This document shows positions 9,723 through 23,493 of a stretch of DNA of 64,000 bases, piece after piece. A program made the position numbers and the translations under genes. Below the pieces are notes generated by a model that had not been told where the DNA came from, made no database searches, and saw nothing but the letters and a program-made list of their open reading frames with translations. The DNA is from Tubulanus polymorphus (taxonomy: Eukaryota; Nemertea; Palaeonemertea; Tubulaniformes; Tubulanidae): assembly GCF_964204645.1 (NCBI RefSeq), contig NC_134036.1, positions 4,824,001 to 4,888,000 of the forward strand, read 5' to 3'. Positions within the stretch are counted from its first letter, which is position 1; each line of letters begins with the position of its first letter.

Positions 9723-12700
9723 TGTTGTTCGGTATGGAGCAGCGACTGAGAGCGCTGTTTATAGCGTCGCTGATCGTCTGTCAAGTTCGCATCGCGCGCG
9801 CTGATCGCGCAGACTCTATCGAGGAATCGTCTGTGACGGTAAGTTCGTCTTGTAACAACACGTGGTACCCGCTAGATTCTACGTCCGGTTACATCGTTTC
9901 ACCGAATTACCCTTCGTTAACGCGCGGTGTTGAATGTCGTTGGTTCATCAACAGTTCTTTTACGGGGACTTTTCACGTCCAAGTTTACTACGATATTGGG
10001 CTTTCAATATTCTGTAGTGATAACTACCTTCTTGTTTACGAGTCTGAAAATAGATTGTGCGGTGTTGGAAAACATGAAATCCGCCGTAACGATTCGATCT
10101 CGTTGATGTTTAGGAGTAACGTCGATGGTGCGCGAGGTAGTCGGGTTTATGTCATATATAGTTATGAACGAAGCCGATTGAAAATCAGTCACGACTGTTT
10201 AAGACACAATATAAGATTGGGGATGCTAAAAGCTGAGCAGGGTTACAAATACACCGTAGGAAAAATAATGAATTGCCAGTTATTTGTTGAATGGAGCGGC
10301 ATGCCGCGAGGTTATGCGTTGAATCTAACATTTATTGATACAACTTTTAGATTCTATTATGGTTGGAAATCATTGTCGGTAACCATGAAAATACACGACG
10401 GTTGGAACACCAGCAATGAACCTTTAGCGCATATACCACACCAATCTGGACATCCAGCATCATCATTTTATACAAAAACAAACAAAGCTGTTTTGGTGTC
10501 ACTGCTGACACATCTACAGTCACTGCTTTTAGTACAGACGTATAGAATATCTGATTGGAACGTCTCTAATCCGTTGATTCAGATCTCTAATAACGAATCG
10601 GGAGTGCTCATTCCCGATGACAACAGTTTACACGTAATAACCCGATCAAAACACTTACACTGCTGGTCTATCACAGTGCAGGTGTTACAGTACGTCGTCT
10701 TCAACTGGACACGTGATCTCATCACATCCGGTGACGTCATCGGTGTATATAAACAAGAAGGGTTACGCGTTGTAGGAACTGCTATTTCACTCGGTAACAA
10801 CTACCTGGAATCGCTGAGTGTCAAATCTGAAGGCTTTCTCGTCATACTGTGCATTTTGAGAGCAGGCGTCCGCAAAAATGCGAGATTTGAAATAAACTAT
10901 AAGATTGAATCTATTTCGATAGATGATTTAAAGGTCATCGACCGTGAGGTGAGTATCACCTGTGAAATAATTTTACCTCGTATTGAAATAAACTGAATTT
11001 ATTAAAAATAAAAACTGTCTGATGTCCTCGAAATATTGGCTAAATCTAGGTACCGGTGAACCAGATGTTTTCTAAGACGCCGTTCGCGCTGTTTCCAAAA
11101 CGAATGAAAATCGTTGTGAATTATCGCGTCAGCAGATATGAGTTTAAATGGAAAGTGGATATCTATGAAGAAAATATGGAACTAACAGTTTTATCAGAGA
11201 ACTGCGAGCGAGCTCTGGATTTTACATATACGACGGTGGTAATTTTACGGCTAGACGATACGGTCCGTATTGTCCTCGTTTATACGCCCCGTACGACCGT
11301 AACGTGGTCAGTCTGATTACATCCGGCGGGTCGGTTACTGTAGTAGGATACGCTTATAACTGGGACGGTCAGTTAACAGTCGATAAGGAATCATATCTCA
11401 GATTTCGTCCTACCGACTGTGACGGGTATGTTTTAAAGGATGGAGAACGTCAGATCAATATGACGTCAAACTGTCTCGTGATTACACCGGAAAAGCGACG
11501 CCTTCCTTTTAGAAAAATTAATATATTATCAGAACACGAATATCAAATTGACCGATGTTTTCAGGATCACCTATCTTTTGGTTCTTGTACCAGGTATCTG
11601 CGATTGAGTAGTCAGTTGGTCAATAACAGTCTCGTATTAAACACTATGAAAATACGTAGGACGAATGTATTCTGGTTGTATTCATTATTAGTTAAACTAC
11701 GGCGTAAATGTCAACGATCGAAGGTAGTTGCAGGGGGTATTGACCAGACACCACTGAATGATAATTGCGGAATCATTCAGTCACCAAACTACCCGGGATC
11801 AGCAGGGCAAACCAGAGAAGCATTAATATATAGTTTTCTACATAAGAATTTTCAGCGAATTCGATATTACAGATTTGTAATAAAATATACTGAAATAATA
11901 CGATGTGAGAAAACAAAATCGTCAGACAAGGACCCGATTATGATAACGCAATCTATTACTGATACAACTAACGGTCAAAGACACCAACACGAAAATAGAA
12001 TATGTGACAATAACGCGATACCGGGACTTGTGTTTTATAGTTTAAGACATGAGAACCTCAAGTTTGAGGTGAAAAATTACATACCTACATTTCAAATACA
12101 ATACACATTTGAACAGTCGTTACCGGTAAAACAGTTTGAAAATGTCTGTAAATCGGGATTTCTAGATTCGGGAATTTCATGCGTTAAATACATCAGAGAT
12201 GAACGTCTGAATTGGAAGAATGCTGAATTGTACTGTAGACAGAAGTACGCGGGACATCTACTCAGTATCAACTCACAACAGGAAATGATTTCTATTAAAA
12301 GATTATTCGCTACAAAGTTTCTTCTAAAGGCATATTCACAGAACGCGCTCATAATGATGATTGGATTAAAACTGCAAGTAAGTCATAAAATAAGTCATAT
12401 GAAACTTTGTATATAAGAATTTGGGGTTATCTTTAATCACGTGTTTGCAACTTAATTTTTCAGCAAGTTTCTGGTTATTACACGTGGACTGACGGGAAAC
12501 CATTGAGCTACACAGAGTGGTATAAACCTACAAATAACGACACGATACCAGAAGTTATTCGAGGATTGATATCTCCTCTTAGAAAACAACCGATAAATGA
12601 CGTCAATATGCCGTGTACGGCGATGATACTGAATAATCCACGAGCATCAGCGAACTGGGTTCGATTCCCCTGCGAAATCGAAGAGGTCCACACGAGTTTC

Positions 12701-15700
12701 ATTTGCGAAACTGAAAGAATTGATATCGAAAATAGAACAGCAACAATGTGGAATGTAACCAAAAACGACACATTTCTGATACGGGAAAATGCATTTCAAG
12801 ATATTAAATTCAATGAATCGAGCTGTACGATTGGTTTAATAAGCATAGACAGACAATGCTATCTCTTACTAACGGACTGGAACACACATCGAGGTCTTGA
12901 TATAAAAACTGCGACGGAGATGTGTAATGGCGTCCGGGCCGAAGTAGGTAGTATAAGAATTAATATTCAAAAAGATATCTTAAATTTGATAACAGCATTT
13001 CAATATGAACATCAATATAGCTCTATACTAACGATAAGGTCTAATGACAGACTGCAAGTTATAAACCCAATAATCACCAGAGATGAAATTACTTATATTC
13101 AATCAGTTAAATGGATGATGAAACATTTTGATAATGCGACAGATACAGCGCATTCTGTGTTGTGTTCATACAATGTAACTGATGAAGAGTTAACTTCTAT
13201 AAGCGGTTGTAAATCGTGGCAGTTTAAATGTAACGATCAAAGATGTATCAGCGACCATCGCGTATGTGATACCAGACACGACTGCCAACACGGTGGAGAT
13301 GAACTCAATTGTACGGATATAAATTTCCACAGTCAGTTTCAATGCTATGATGGTCAAGTGATATCAATAAGTGGTTTCTGTGATTTCATACAAGATTGTG
13401 CGGATGGTTCTGATGAGGAATCTTGTATTCATCCCCCGTGTTTGTCTGTACAATTTCGCTGCACAAGTGGTCAATGTATCAGTAGGTCGAACAGATGTAA
13501 TGGAGTCACTGATTGTAAAGACGGATCAGATGAAATGGGATGCATTACTGAAATGTGTCAGGGGTTCCTGTGTAACAGTGGAGACTGTATTAGTTCTCAG
13601 TTATATCAGGATGGTGTCGTGGATTGTAGTGGAAGCCTCGAAGAAGATGAATTAGTAACAACTACTAATGCTACAATGAATCCTACGGTTCAGTGCAATG
13701 ATGAAAACTACTGCACAACTAACTTCACCAATCTCTGTACGGAATCAGATGAACAAAGGTGTTCTTTCGATTCTCCTCATTGTTATTCGAGACGTCACAG
13801 ATGTATTCTAGAAAGAATGACAATTGGTTCCCCAGTTTGTAGAAATCTTGAGCACGTATTGAGATGTGAAGAATTTGAATGTCCGGCTGGTACTGTAAAA
13901 TGTCCAGCATCGTACTGTATACCGATCAGGCAGGTGTGCGACGGTCAATCAGATTGTCCTAATTCAGAAGATGAACAAATCTGCGAGACATTTTCATGTC
14001 CGGGAATGTTTAAATGTGGTCAGGAAAATCGGTGTATTCCACAATCTGACGTTTGCGACGGTTTCGTCAATTGTAAACATACAACTGATGACGAGGCTTT
14101 CTGTAACGTCACGTGTCCGATGGGCTGTATATGTCAAGGTAATTTCATTGATTGTGCGAATGCTCGTTTAAAAGATGTAACTGGTCTTTTCTCGACATCG
14201 AGTCGAGTTTTAATTCTGTCGAATAACAGAATTATTCTGAGCGAGTCGACGTTTTCTTTATTCGTTTATCTTCGAATGCTTAACATCTCTTCCAATGAAT
14301 TGTCTCATATTTTACCGAACTCGTTCACAAACCTGCATAATTTACATACATTAGATCTTAGGTACAACAACATAACATCATTATCCACAAACACATTCAT
14401 CGGGTTGTATAATTTAAAAGAGTTATTGATTACTGAAAATCCACTACGCCATTTAGATGACTATACCTTCCAAGATTTAATGTCATTACAATTTCTGGAC
14501 CTTCAAGGGCTTTCAGTTTTGCTACTTGGCAGAGATGTATTTAGAGGTTTATCTGCATTACAGTCGTTGGATATTAGCAGTAACAGAATCCATCATATTT
14601 CACGATATGCTTTTTCAGGATTAAATGAACTTAGAATTCTCGATATCACCAACAACTCTAAATTTATTTTGACAGAAAGAGGCGTTTTCGATAATCTGAC
14701 ATCATTAGTCTCGTTAACGTCTGATGCTTACAAATTTTGTTGCATGGCTCCGAATGTTGACCAGTGTCTTCCTGAAGCTGATGAATTTTCCTCCTGTTCT
14801 GATCTGATGGGTAACACAGTCCTCAGAGCTATCATCTGGGTGATCGCTTCATTTAGTTTCTTCGGGAACAGTATCGTCATTTTATTTCGTCTTCGATCAA
14901 TTCGACTTTCATCCTCCGAGAAACGTAACACATCTTCTGATATCTTAATCATCAATATCGCAGCTTGTGATTTTCTCATGTCGATTTATTTGTTTTCGAT
15001 TGCGGGTGCAGATTATATTTATAAAGGAGATTATTTCCTAAATTCTGAAACTTGGACGGATAGTTCATTGTGTAGTTTCGCCGGAGTCACGGTGACTATT
15101 TCTTGTGAAGGCTCATTGACGTTTCTATTTATTCTAACACGGCAGAGATTCTCGAATATCGTTAATCCATTTTCTGGAAGCCCGATTACATCACCGAGAT
15201 ATGTGTGCATTATTTGTGGCGTGTGTTGGGTTATTATAAGTACAATCTCTATAATACCGCTGTCACAATTATCTTATTTCGGTATTAAATTCTACGGTAC
15301 TACTGGAGTTTGTTTACCTATGAATTTAATATCAATTGATGTCAACGCCTGGCAATATTCATTCGCTATTTTTGCGGTATTCAACTCGTTCATACTCGCT
15401 ACGATAATGACGACTTATGCGCAAATGTACAGACTCGTATCTGGAAGCAGGACAGGTTCGGGTAGAATCGATCCTACGGAACTGGTTTTAGCACGAAGAA
15501 GTTTAGTGATAAATCTTTGTAATTTATTTTGCTGGCTGCCGTTAATTATCGTTCAGTTTTGCGCGGTATTTCGGATAGAAATACCGAATCAGGTGGCGGC
15601 TTGGCTGGCGGTTCTTTTCTTACCGATCAACTCGTCCCTCAATCCCCTTCTTTACACAATACTGACTATCGATATGAAATCCATACGAGCAAAAACAAAA

Positions 15701-15712
15701 CGCTTACGTTAA
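9722..15712 (+). pseudogene. Copy C: receptor gene disrupted by a 2-bp insertion in exon 2
   Basis: Exons 9722-10948, 11050-12377 and 12464-15712, with introns of 101 and 86 bp. Exon 2 carries an extra CT at about 11213-11216 (GAGCTCTGG where other copies read GAGCTGG). The frame shifts after ENCERA and meets TGA at 11314-11316, removing the lectin domain, LDLa, LRR and 7TM parts. Exon 3 is otherwise fully open (1082 codons) with all motifs, so the lesion looks recent; a sequencing or assembly error in a CT doublet is possible. CUB2 is type 1 and the second lectin-like module is type beta. Asn replaces the first Asp of the third LDLa (RCNGVTDC, 13499-13501), a calcium ligand in this family. 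Exon 2's 3' part and exon 3's 5' part are almost identical to copy H. AATAAA at 15711-15716 overlaps the stop. Confidence 0.75.
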
Positions 15713-16471
15713 TAAATGTTTTAAACAGTCTAAACGCATTGATCCGGCAAATATTATCGGGTTGTCCTATTTAAGCTAAAGAGTAGTTTTCATTTTGATT
15801 ATTCGTTCATAAAGTTCACACATTTCACCCCAAATCACCCCCTCTCTGCAAGACGCGTTGGGAACTATAGAAAATATTGGAATTTTAAACATGATATTGA
15901 TTTCACAAAAACCTGAGCGAACGAAGTTATCAGAATATTTCTGAAATATAATCGGGCGTGGGTATTAACGACACGTGGAAACGATGGAACCGAAAATTTA
16001 TTTAGAATTGGATAAGATATGTGGTGCGAATATCAAATTGCCCAAAATTACCGCGAGATGTTGAGCCTGTAATTTTTTATTTTACCTGCTAATTCAGGTT
16101 CATGAAAATAAAAGATGAATTGACCTCGTAAATACTCGGCGCATCATTAGAGTTGTTAAAATTCTAAGCCGTCATGTTTGAAACATTTAACCAAATCTTT
16201 ACTTTATATCTAAAATAAGATAGCGAATATTTCGTTTCCTCTTGATCTCAATCGAATGCGAAATTTTGTTTTAAGAAAAAAAATAATTCTTTTCACAATG
16301 CGCGGGGGAGTATAGAATAGATTTTTATATCGCAAACACTTTTGTTTTGGATTCCTCACTTTGACCGTACGTACGAGTAACGTTAAGATAATAAATAGGT
16401 CAAGAGATTTTTGGGCCTTTTTCAATCAGTGTTGTTCATAAGTAACTTAACGGTAAATTTCATTTTTATAG

Positions 16472-16841
16472 GAAATCGATTTTTGCCCAGACTTGAGCTA
16501 CCTACTCGCCAGTCATCAACTGGCGGATCTGTCTTTCAATTACGAATAAATATAAATACAGCCTACGAAGTATTTTACAGAACTGAATTGGATTGGAGAA
16601 TGTTTACGCTGAAAGTTACCAACTACGTGTTTGGTCTAAAGAAAAACCCAGGACCCAGTTCTACAGTTGAGAGTAAGAGTTAACTCTCAGTTAAAGTTAG
16701 TTCATTTCTAATGTTTTAACTCAGCGTCAAATCTAAACTCAGAACTGTGGAATTGGACCCAGACGAATTTGACATAACATCCAACTATGATATATCCTAT
16801 CGATTTCCAATGACAAACACGAACCCGCTGTTTTATTCCCG
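16472..16841 (+). other. Exon-like relic in spacer C-D, interrupted by insertion
   Basis: Edges TTTATAG and CCCG|GTATGT are intact, but the segment is split after AAAAACCCAG by the 105-bp insertion, so its open frame ends in inserted sequence (stop TAA at 16681-16683). Confidence 0.35.
16652..16756. mobile_element. 105-bp MITE-like insertion with short imperfect terminal inverted repeats
   Basis: Absent from the eight other spacers, which read straight through AAAAACCCAGACG. It is flanked by ACCCAG at 16646-16651 and 16757-16762, a candidate 6-bp target duplication. The left end CCAGTTCTACAGTT and the reverse complement of the right end CCAATTCCACAGTT match at 12 of 14 positions. No coding capacity. 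Superfamily not assignable by eye. Confidence 0.6.
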
Positions 16842-16954
16842 GTATGTTTGATTTCTTGGTTTTATAACTCATTAATCTAATTAACATTAAACTAACCGAT
16901 CGAACGAGTAAGAAGGGCAATACATATTTCAAGATCGAAAACTTAAAAACGCGG

Positions 16955-16970
16955 TTTGCGAATTCGTGAA
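16955..16970. repeat. Decayed palindrome, spacer C-D (TTTGCGAATTCGTGAA)
   Basis: Two C-to-T changes, one in each half and both at CpG, break the symmetry. Confidence 0.7.
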
Positions 16971-17478
16971 AACGGCGCCTTACTAACGCGTAAAGAAACG
17001 CGCTGCGACTGGATTGAACACACGCCAGTCGCCGATTTTCAAAACGGTTAGAATCCTGAAACCATGCGATGCGTATAAACTGCGATTCCAGTAATATTCA
17101 TAGGGTCGAATTTTGTTGGACGGTCGAGCGAAAATATATATTCGACTAGCTAATGAAATATTAATTTCAAAATAAAATACGTAAACGAACGACACGAAAT
17201 AAGTGGGATATTTTTATGTATAATTGGACATGGATATTTACCGCGCCTAAAGGAAACGTGAAACGTGAAAATTGCTGCACAGATTGATGGTAATTACTGG
17301 AGAACTCGTTCGAAAGAAATGTCAACGTTTGAAAATATTTTTTTATCCTGTATTTGATGATTGCAACAAATGATAAGTTAGAAATCTAAAATGCTCCGTC
17401 ATTTATGGAGAAAATTTGAAGATAGAAAGTAATGTGAAAAGGCGATCAGTGATTGAAATAACAACTTTTGAATCAGGA

Positions 17479-17505
17479 ATGAATTCCAACGTTGTGTCGT
17501 GTTGA
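17479..17505 (+). promoter_or_regulatory. uORF of copy D (MNSNVVSC-stop)
   Basis: ATG in GGAATGAAT context; TGATG overlap with the receptor ATG at 17505. Confidence 0.5.
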
Positions 17506-20500
17506 TGTTGTTCGGTATGGAGCAGCGACTGAGAGCGCTGTTTATAGCGTCGCTGATCGTCTGTCAAGTTCGCATCGCGCGCGCTGATCGCGCAGACTCT
17601 ATCGAGGAATCGTCTGTGACGGTAAGTTCCTCTTGTAACAACACGTGGTACCCGCTAGATTCTACGTCCGGTTACATCGTTTCGCCGAATTACCCGTCGT
17701 TAACGCGCGGTGTTGAATGCCGTTGGTTCATCAACAGTTCTTTACCGGGAACTGTTCGCATCCAAGTTTACTACGATATCGAGCCGTCAATATTCTGTAG
17801 TGATAACTATCTTCTCGTCTACGAGTCTGAAAATAGATTGTGCGGTGATGGAAAACATGAAATCCACCGTATAGATTCGATCTCGTTGATGTTTATGAGT
17901 GATGTCGATGGTGCGCGAGGTAGTCGGGTTTATGTCACATATCGTTATGAACGAAATCATTTGTCAATCAGTCACGATTGCCCCAAATCTCTCCGATTGA
18001 ACGCATTACAAACATCGATAGGATACAAATATCATATAAGCTATTTGCCTACATGTAAATTGTTTTTGGACTGGGTGGGGATGCCGGATGGTTTTGGTCT
18101 GAACTTGACTTTAAGTGAGCTAAGTTTGAAAGTAAGACCGGGCGCTAATCCAGCGACAGCTGTTAAAATTCACAATGGATGGAAAAGCAGCAGTGAACCA
18201 ATAGGCCTCATACGGGAACAAACCGGTCATCCGCCTTCATCATTTTATACCGATACAAATAAAGCCGTCATATCATTGCTTTATCGGGGAGTGCGATTTC
18301 AGTCGCAGCTTTTAGTTCAGACGTACAAAATATCGGATTGGAACGTCTCTAATCCGTTGATTCAGATCTCTAATAACGAGTCGGTTGTGCTCATTCCCGA
18401 TGACAACAGTTTACACGTAATAACTCGATCAAAACACTTACACTGCTGGTCTATCACAGTGCAGGTGTTACAGTACGTCGTCTTTAACTGGACACGTGAT
18501 CTCGTCACATCCGGTGACGTCATCGGTGTATATAAACTAGAAGGGTTACGCGTTGTGGGAACTGATATTTTACTCGGTTACAACTACCTGAAATCACTGA
18601 GTAGTAAATCTGATGGATTTCTCGTCATACTGTGCGTTCTGAAAGCAATGGTTCACGGGTATGTGAGATTTGAAATAAACTATAAAATTGAATCTATTCC
18701 GATGATTGATATAAAGGTCAACAATCTTGAGGTGAGTGTTACCTGTGAATTTATGTTACCCCGTATCTCACCACAAATCCCGTATTTCACCACGAATTCT
18801 TCTGATATACTTGAAATATTGGCTAACTCTAGGTACCGGTGAACCGAATGTGGTTTATGAAGCAAGACTCGCTGTTCACAAAACGAAATAAAGGTTCGGT
18901 GAATTATCGCGTCACTAGATACGAGTTCAAATCGAAAGTTGATATCTATGAAGAGGATATGGAACTTACAGTTTTATCAGAGAACTGCGAGCGAGCGGGA
19001 TTTTACATATACGACGGTGGTAATTTCACGGCTAGACGATACGGTCCGTATTGTCCTCGTTTATGGATATACGATCGTAACGTCGTCAGTCTGATTTCAT
19101 CAGGTGGATCGGTCACTGTAGTAGGATACGCTTATAACTGGGATGATCAGTTAACAGTCGGTGAGAGATCATATCTCAGATTCCGTCCAACCGACTGTGA
19201 CGGATATGTTTTAAAGGAAGGAGAATATCAGATCAATATGACGTCACACTGTCTCGTGATAACACCCGAAAACCGACGCCTTCCTTTGAGGAAAATTCAT
19301 ATATTATCAGAACACGAATATCAAATTGACCGATGTTTTCAAGATTCTTTATCATTATTCAGGTCTTGTAGCATGTACATGAAATCAAGTCGTCAGTTAC
19401 TTAATAACAGTCTCGTATTAAACACCGTGAAAGTTCAGTTCACGAATCCGTTCTGGTTTAATCCTTTATTGATTAAACTACGACGTAAATGTAAACGATC
19501 CAAGAAAGTTGACGTATATGGTGGTATCAACCAGGCACCACGGAATGATAATTGCGGAATCATTCAGTCACAAAACTACCCGGGATCAGCAGGGCACACC
19601 AGGGAAGCATTAAGATATAGTTTTCTGCATAAGAATTTTCAGCGAATTCGATATTACAGATTTGTAATAAAATATATTGAAATGATTCGATGTGAGAAAT
19701 CACATCCGTGGGACAAGGATCAAATTGTAATAACACAATCCATTGTTAGTGATACAACTAGCGGTCAAAGACATCGACACGAAAATAGAATATGTGACAA
19801 TAACGCGATACCGGGACTTGTGTTTTATAGTTTAAGACATGAGAACCTCATGTTTGAGGTGAAAAATTACATACCTACATTTCAAATACAATACCTATTA
19901 GAAGAGTCGTTACCGGTAAAACAGTTTGAAAATGTCTGTCAATCGGGATTTCTAGATTCTGAATTTTCCTGCGTTAAATACATCAGAGATGAACGTCTGA
20001 ATTGGGAGAATGCTGAATTGTACTGTAGACAGAAGTACGCGGGACATCTACTCAGTATCAACTCACAACAGGAAATGATTTCTATTAAAAGATTATTTGC
20101 TACAAAGCTTCTTCCAAAAGCATATTCACAGAGAGCGCTCATAATGATGATTGGATTAAAACTGCAAGTAAGTCATAAAATAAGTCATATGAAAGTTTTT
20201 ATATAAGAATTTGATATTATGTTTAATCACATGTTTGCAACTTAATTATTCAGTCCGTTTCTGGTTATTACACGTGGACTGACGGGAAACCATTGAGCTA
20301 CACAGAGTGGTATAAACCTACAAACAACGACACGATACCAGACGTTATTCAAGGATTGATATCTCCTCTTAGAAAACAACCGATAAATGATGTCAATATG
20401 CCGTGTACAGCGATGATACTGAATAATCCACGAGGATCAGCGAACTGGGTTCGATTCCCCTGCGAAATTGAAGAGGTTCACACGAGTTTCATTTGCGAAA

Positions 20501-23493
20501 CTGAAAGAATTGATATCGAAAATAGAACAGCAACAATGTTGAACATAACCAAAAACGACACATTTCTGATACGGGAAGATACATTTCAAGATATTAATTT
20601 CAATGAATCGAGCTGTACGATTGGTTTAGTAAGCATAGACAGACAATGCTATCTCTTACTAACGGACTGGAACACACATCGAGGTCTTGATATAAAAACT
20701 GCGACAGAGATGTGTAATGGCGTACGGGCCGAAGTAGGTAGTGTAAACATTAATATTGAAAAAGATATCTTAAATTTGATAACAGCATTTCAATATGAAC
20801 ATCAATATAGCTCTATACTAACGATAAGGTCTAATGACAGACTGCAAGTTATAAACCCAATAATCACCAGAGATGAAATAACTTATATTCAATCAGTTAA
20901 ATGGATGATGAAACATTTTGATAATGCGACAGATACAGCGCATTCTGTTTTGTGTTCTTACAATGTAAATGCAGCTTCTATAAGCGGTTGTAAATCGTGG
21001 CAGTTTAAATGTAACGATCAAAGGTGTATCAGCGATCGTCGCGTATGTGATACCAGACAAGAATGTCGACACGGTGAAGATGAACTTAATTGTACGGATA
21101 TAAATTTACACAGTCAGTTTCAATGCGATGATGGTCAGGTGATATCAATAAGTGGATTCTGTGATTTCATACAGGATTGTGTGGATGGTTCGGATGAGGA
21201 ATCTTGTTTTCATCCCCCGTGTTTGTCTGTACGATTTCGCTGCAAAAGTGGTCAATGTATCAGTAGGTCAAGTAGATGTGATGGAGTCACTGATTGTAAA
21301 GACGGATCAGATGAAATTGGATGCACGACTGAAATGTGTCAGGGGTTCCTGTGTAACAGTGGAGACTGTATTAGTTCTAAATTTTATCAGGATGGTGTCG
21401 TGGATTGTAGTGGAAGCCTCGAAGAAGATGAATTAGTAACAACTACTAATGTAACAGTGAATCCTACTGTTCAGTGCAATAATGAAAACTACTGCACATC
21501 TAACTTCACCAATCTCTGTACGGAATCAGATGAACAAAGATGTTCTTTCAATTCTCCTCACTGTTATTCAAGACGTCACAGATGTATTCTAGAAAGAATG
21601 ACGAATGGTTTCCCAGTTTGTAGAAATCTCGAGCACGTTTTGAGATGTGAAGAATTTGAATGTCCAGCAGGTACTGTAAAATGTCCAGCATCATACTGTA
21701 TACCGATCAGACAGGTGTGCGATGGTCAATCAGATTGTCCTAATTCAGAAGATGAACAAAACTGCGAGACATTTTCTTGTCCTGGAATGTTTAAATGTGG
21801 TCAGGAAAATCGGTGTATTCCCCAATCTGAAGTTTGTGACGGTTTCGTCAACTGTAAACATACAAATGATGACGAGGCTTTCTGTAATGTCACGTGTAAG
21901 AAGGGCTGTAGATGTCAAGGTCATTTGATTGATTGTGCGAATGCTCGTTTAAAAGATGTAACTGGTCTTTTCTCGACATCAAGTCGAGTTTTAATTCTGT
22001 CGAATAACAGAATTATTCTGAGCGAGTCGACGTTTTCTTTATTCGTTTATCTTCGAATGCTCAACATCTCCTTCAATGAATTGTCTCATATTTTACCGAA
22101 CTCGTTCACAAACCTGCATAATTTACATACATTAGATCTTACGTGCAACAACATAACATCATTATCCACAAACACATTCATCGGGTTGTATAATTTAAAA
22201 GAGTTATTGATATCTGAAAATCCACTACGCCATTTAGACGACTGTACCTTTCAAGATTTAATGTCATTACAATTTCTGGACCTTCAAGGGCTTTCGCTAT
22301 TGCTGCTTGGTAGAAATGTGTTTAGAGGTTTATCTACATTACAGTCGCTAAATATCAGCAGTAATAGAATCCATCATATTTCACGATATGCTTTTTCAGG
22401 ATTAAATGAACTTAGAATTCTCGATATCACCAACAACTCTAAATTTATTTTGACTGAGACAGGCGTTTTCGATAATCTAACATCATTAGTCTCGTTAACG
22501 TCTGATGCTTACAAATTTTGCTGCATGGCTCCGAATGTTGACCAGTGCCTTCCCGAAGCTGATGAATTTTCCTCCTGTTCTGATCTGATGGGTAACACAG
22601 TCCTCAGAGCTATCGTCTGGGTGATCGCTTCATTTAGTTTCTTCGGGAACAGTATCGTCATTTTATTTCGTTTTCGATCAATTCGACTTTCATCCTCCGA
22701 GAAACGTAACACATCTTCTGACATCTTAATCATCAATATCGCAGCTTGTGATTTTCTCATGTCGATTTATTTGTTTTCGATCGCGGGTGCAGATTATATT
22801 TATAAAGGAGATTATTTCCTAAATTCTGAAACTTGGACGGATAGTTCATTGTGTAGTTTCGCCGGAATCACAGTGACTATTTCTTGTGAAGGCTCATTGA
22901 CGTTTCTATTTATTCTAACACGGCATAGATTCTCGAATATCGTTAACCCATTTTCTGGAAGCCCGATTACATCACCGAGATATGTGTCCATTATTTGTGG
23001 CGTGTGTTGGGTTATTATAAGTACAATCTCTATAATACCGCTGTCACAATTATCTTATTTCGGTATTAAATTCTACGGTACTACTGGAGTTTGTTTACCT
23101 ATGAATTTAATATCAATTGATGTCAACGGCTGGCAATATTCATTCGTTATTTTTGCGGTATTCAACTCATTCATACTCGCTACGATAATGGCGACTTATG
23201 CGCAAATGTACAGACTCGTATCTGGAAGCAGGTCTGGTTCGGGTAGAATGGACCCTACTGAACTAGTTTTAGCACGCAGGAGTTTGGTGATAAATCTGTG
23301 TAATTTATTTTGCTGGCTGCCGTTAATTATCGTTCAGTTTTGCGCGGTATTACGGGTAGAAATACCGAATCAGGTGGCGGCTTGGCTGGCGGTTCTTTTC
23401 TTACCGATCAACTCGTCCCTCAATCCCCTTCTTTACACAATTCTGACCATCGATATGAAATCCATACGAGCAAAAACAAAACGCTTACGTTAA
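17505..23493 (+). CDS. Copy D: CUB/lectin/LDLa/LRR seven-transmembrane receptor, type-2 CUB2
   Basis: Exons 17505-18731, 18833-20167 and 20254-23493 encode 1933 residues; introns are 101 and 86 bp. The second CUB-like module is the alternative type (CPKSLRLNALQTSIGY, about 17952-18340) shared only with G and I, and D is its most divergent member. Intron 1 differs from the common type but keeps GTGAGT and CTAG. The stretch between the second lectin-like module and LDLa1 is shorter by 9 bp (NVNAASISGC rather than NVTDEELTSISGC). The LRR cap has the NVTCKKGC form. TM1 contains FFGNSIVILF, TM3 ends TRHRF, and TM7 has NPLLY. AATAAA at 23492-23497 overlaps the stop. All key receptor motifs are present, so it is probably functional. 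Confidence 0.83.

Larger units (their letters stand above)
15713..17504. other. Spacer C-D: longest spacer, with small insertion in the relic
   Basis: The 3' flank is of the C/D type (TTCATTTTGATTATTCG), with CATAAA in place of the ATTAAA of other copies. The relic is split by the MITE-like insertion. The upstream hairpin is imperfect in copy D (ATTTGATG and CAACAAAT arms, near 17351). No gene seen. Confidence 0.6.

Noticed and set aside
18732-18832. Intron 1 of copy D as coding (frame runs through it)
   Set aside because: Conserved GTGAGT and CTAG sites, a length of 101 bp not divisible by three, and a stop soon after mean retention would truncate the protein.
22509-22760. Minus-strand frame opposite TM1-TM2
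   Set aside because: Antisense shadow of the membrane region, kept only because the receptor sequence is conserved.
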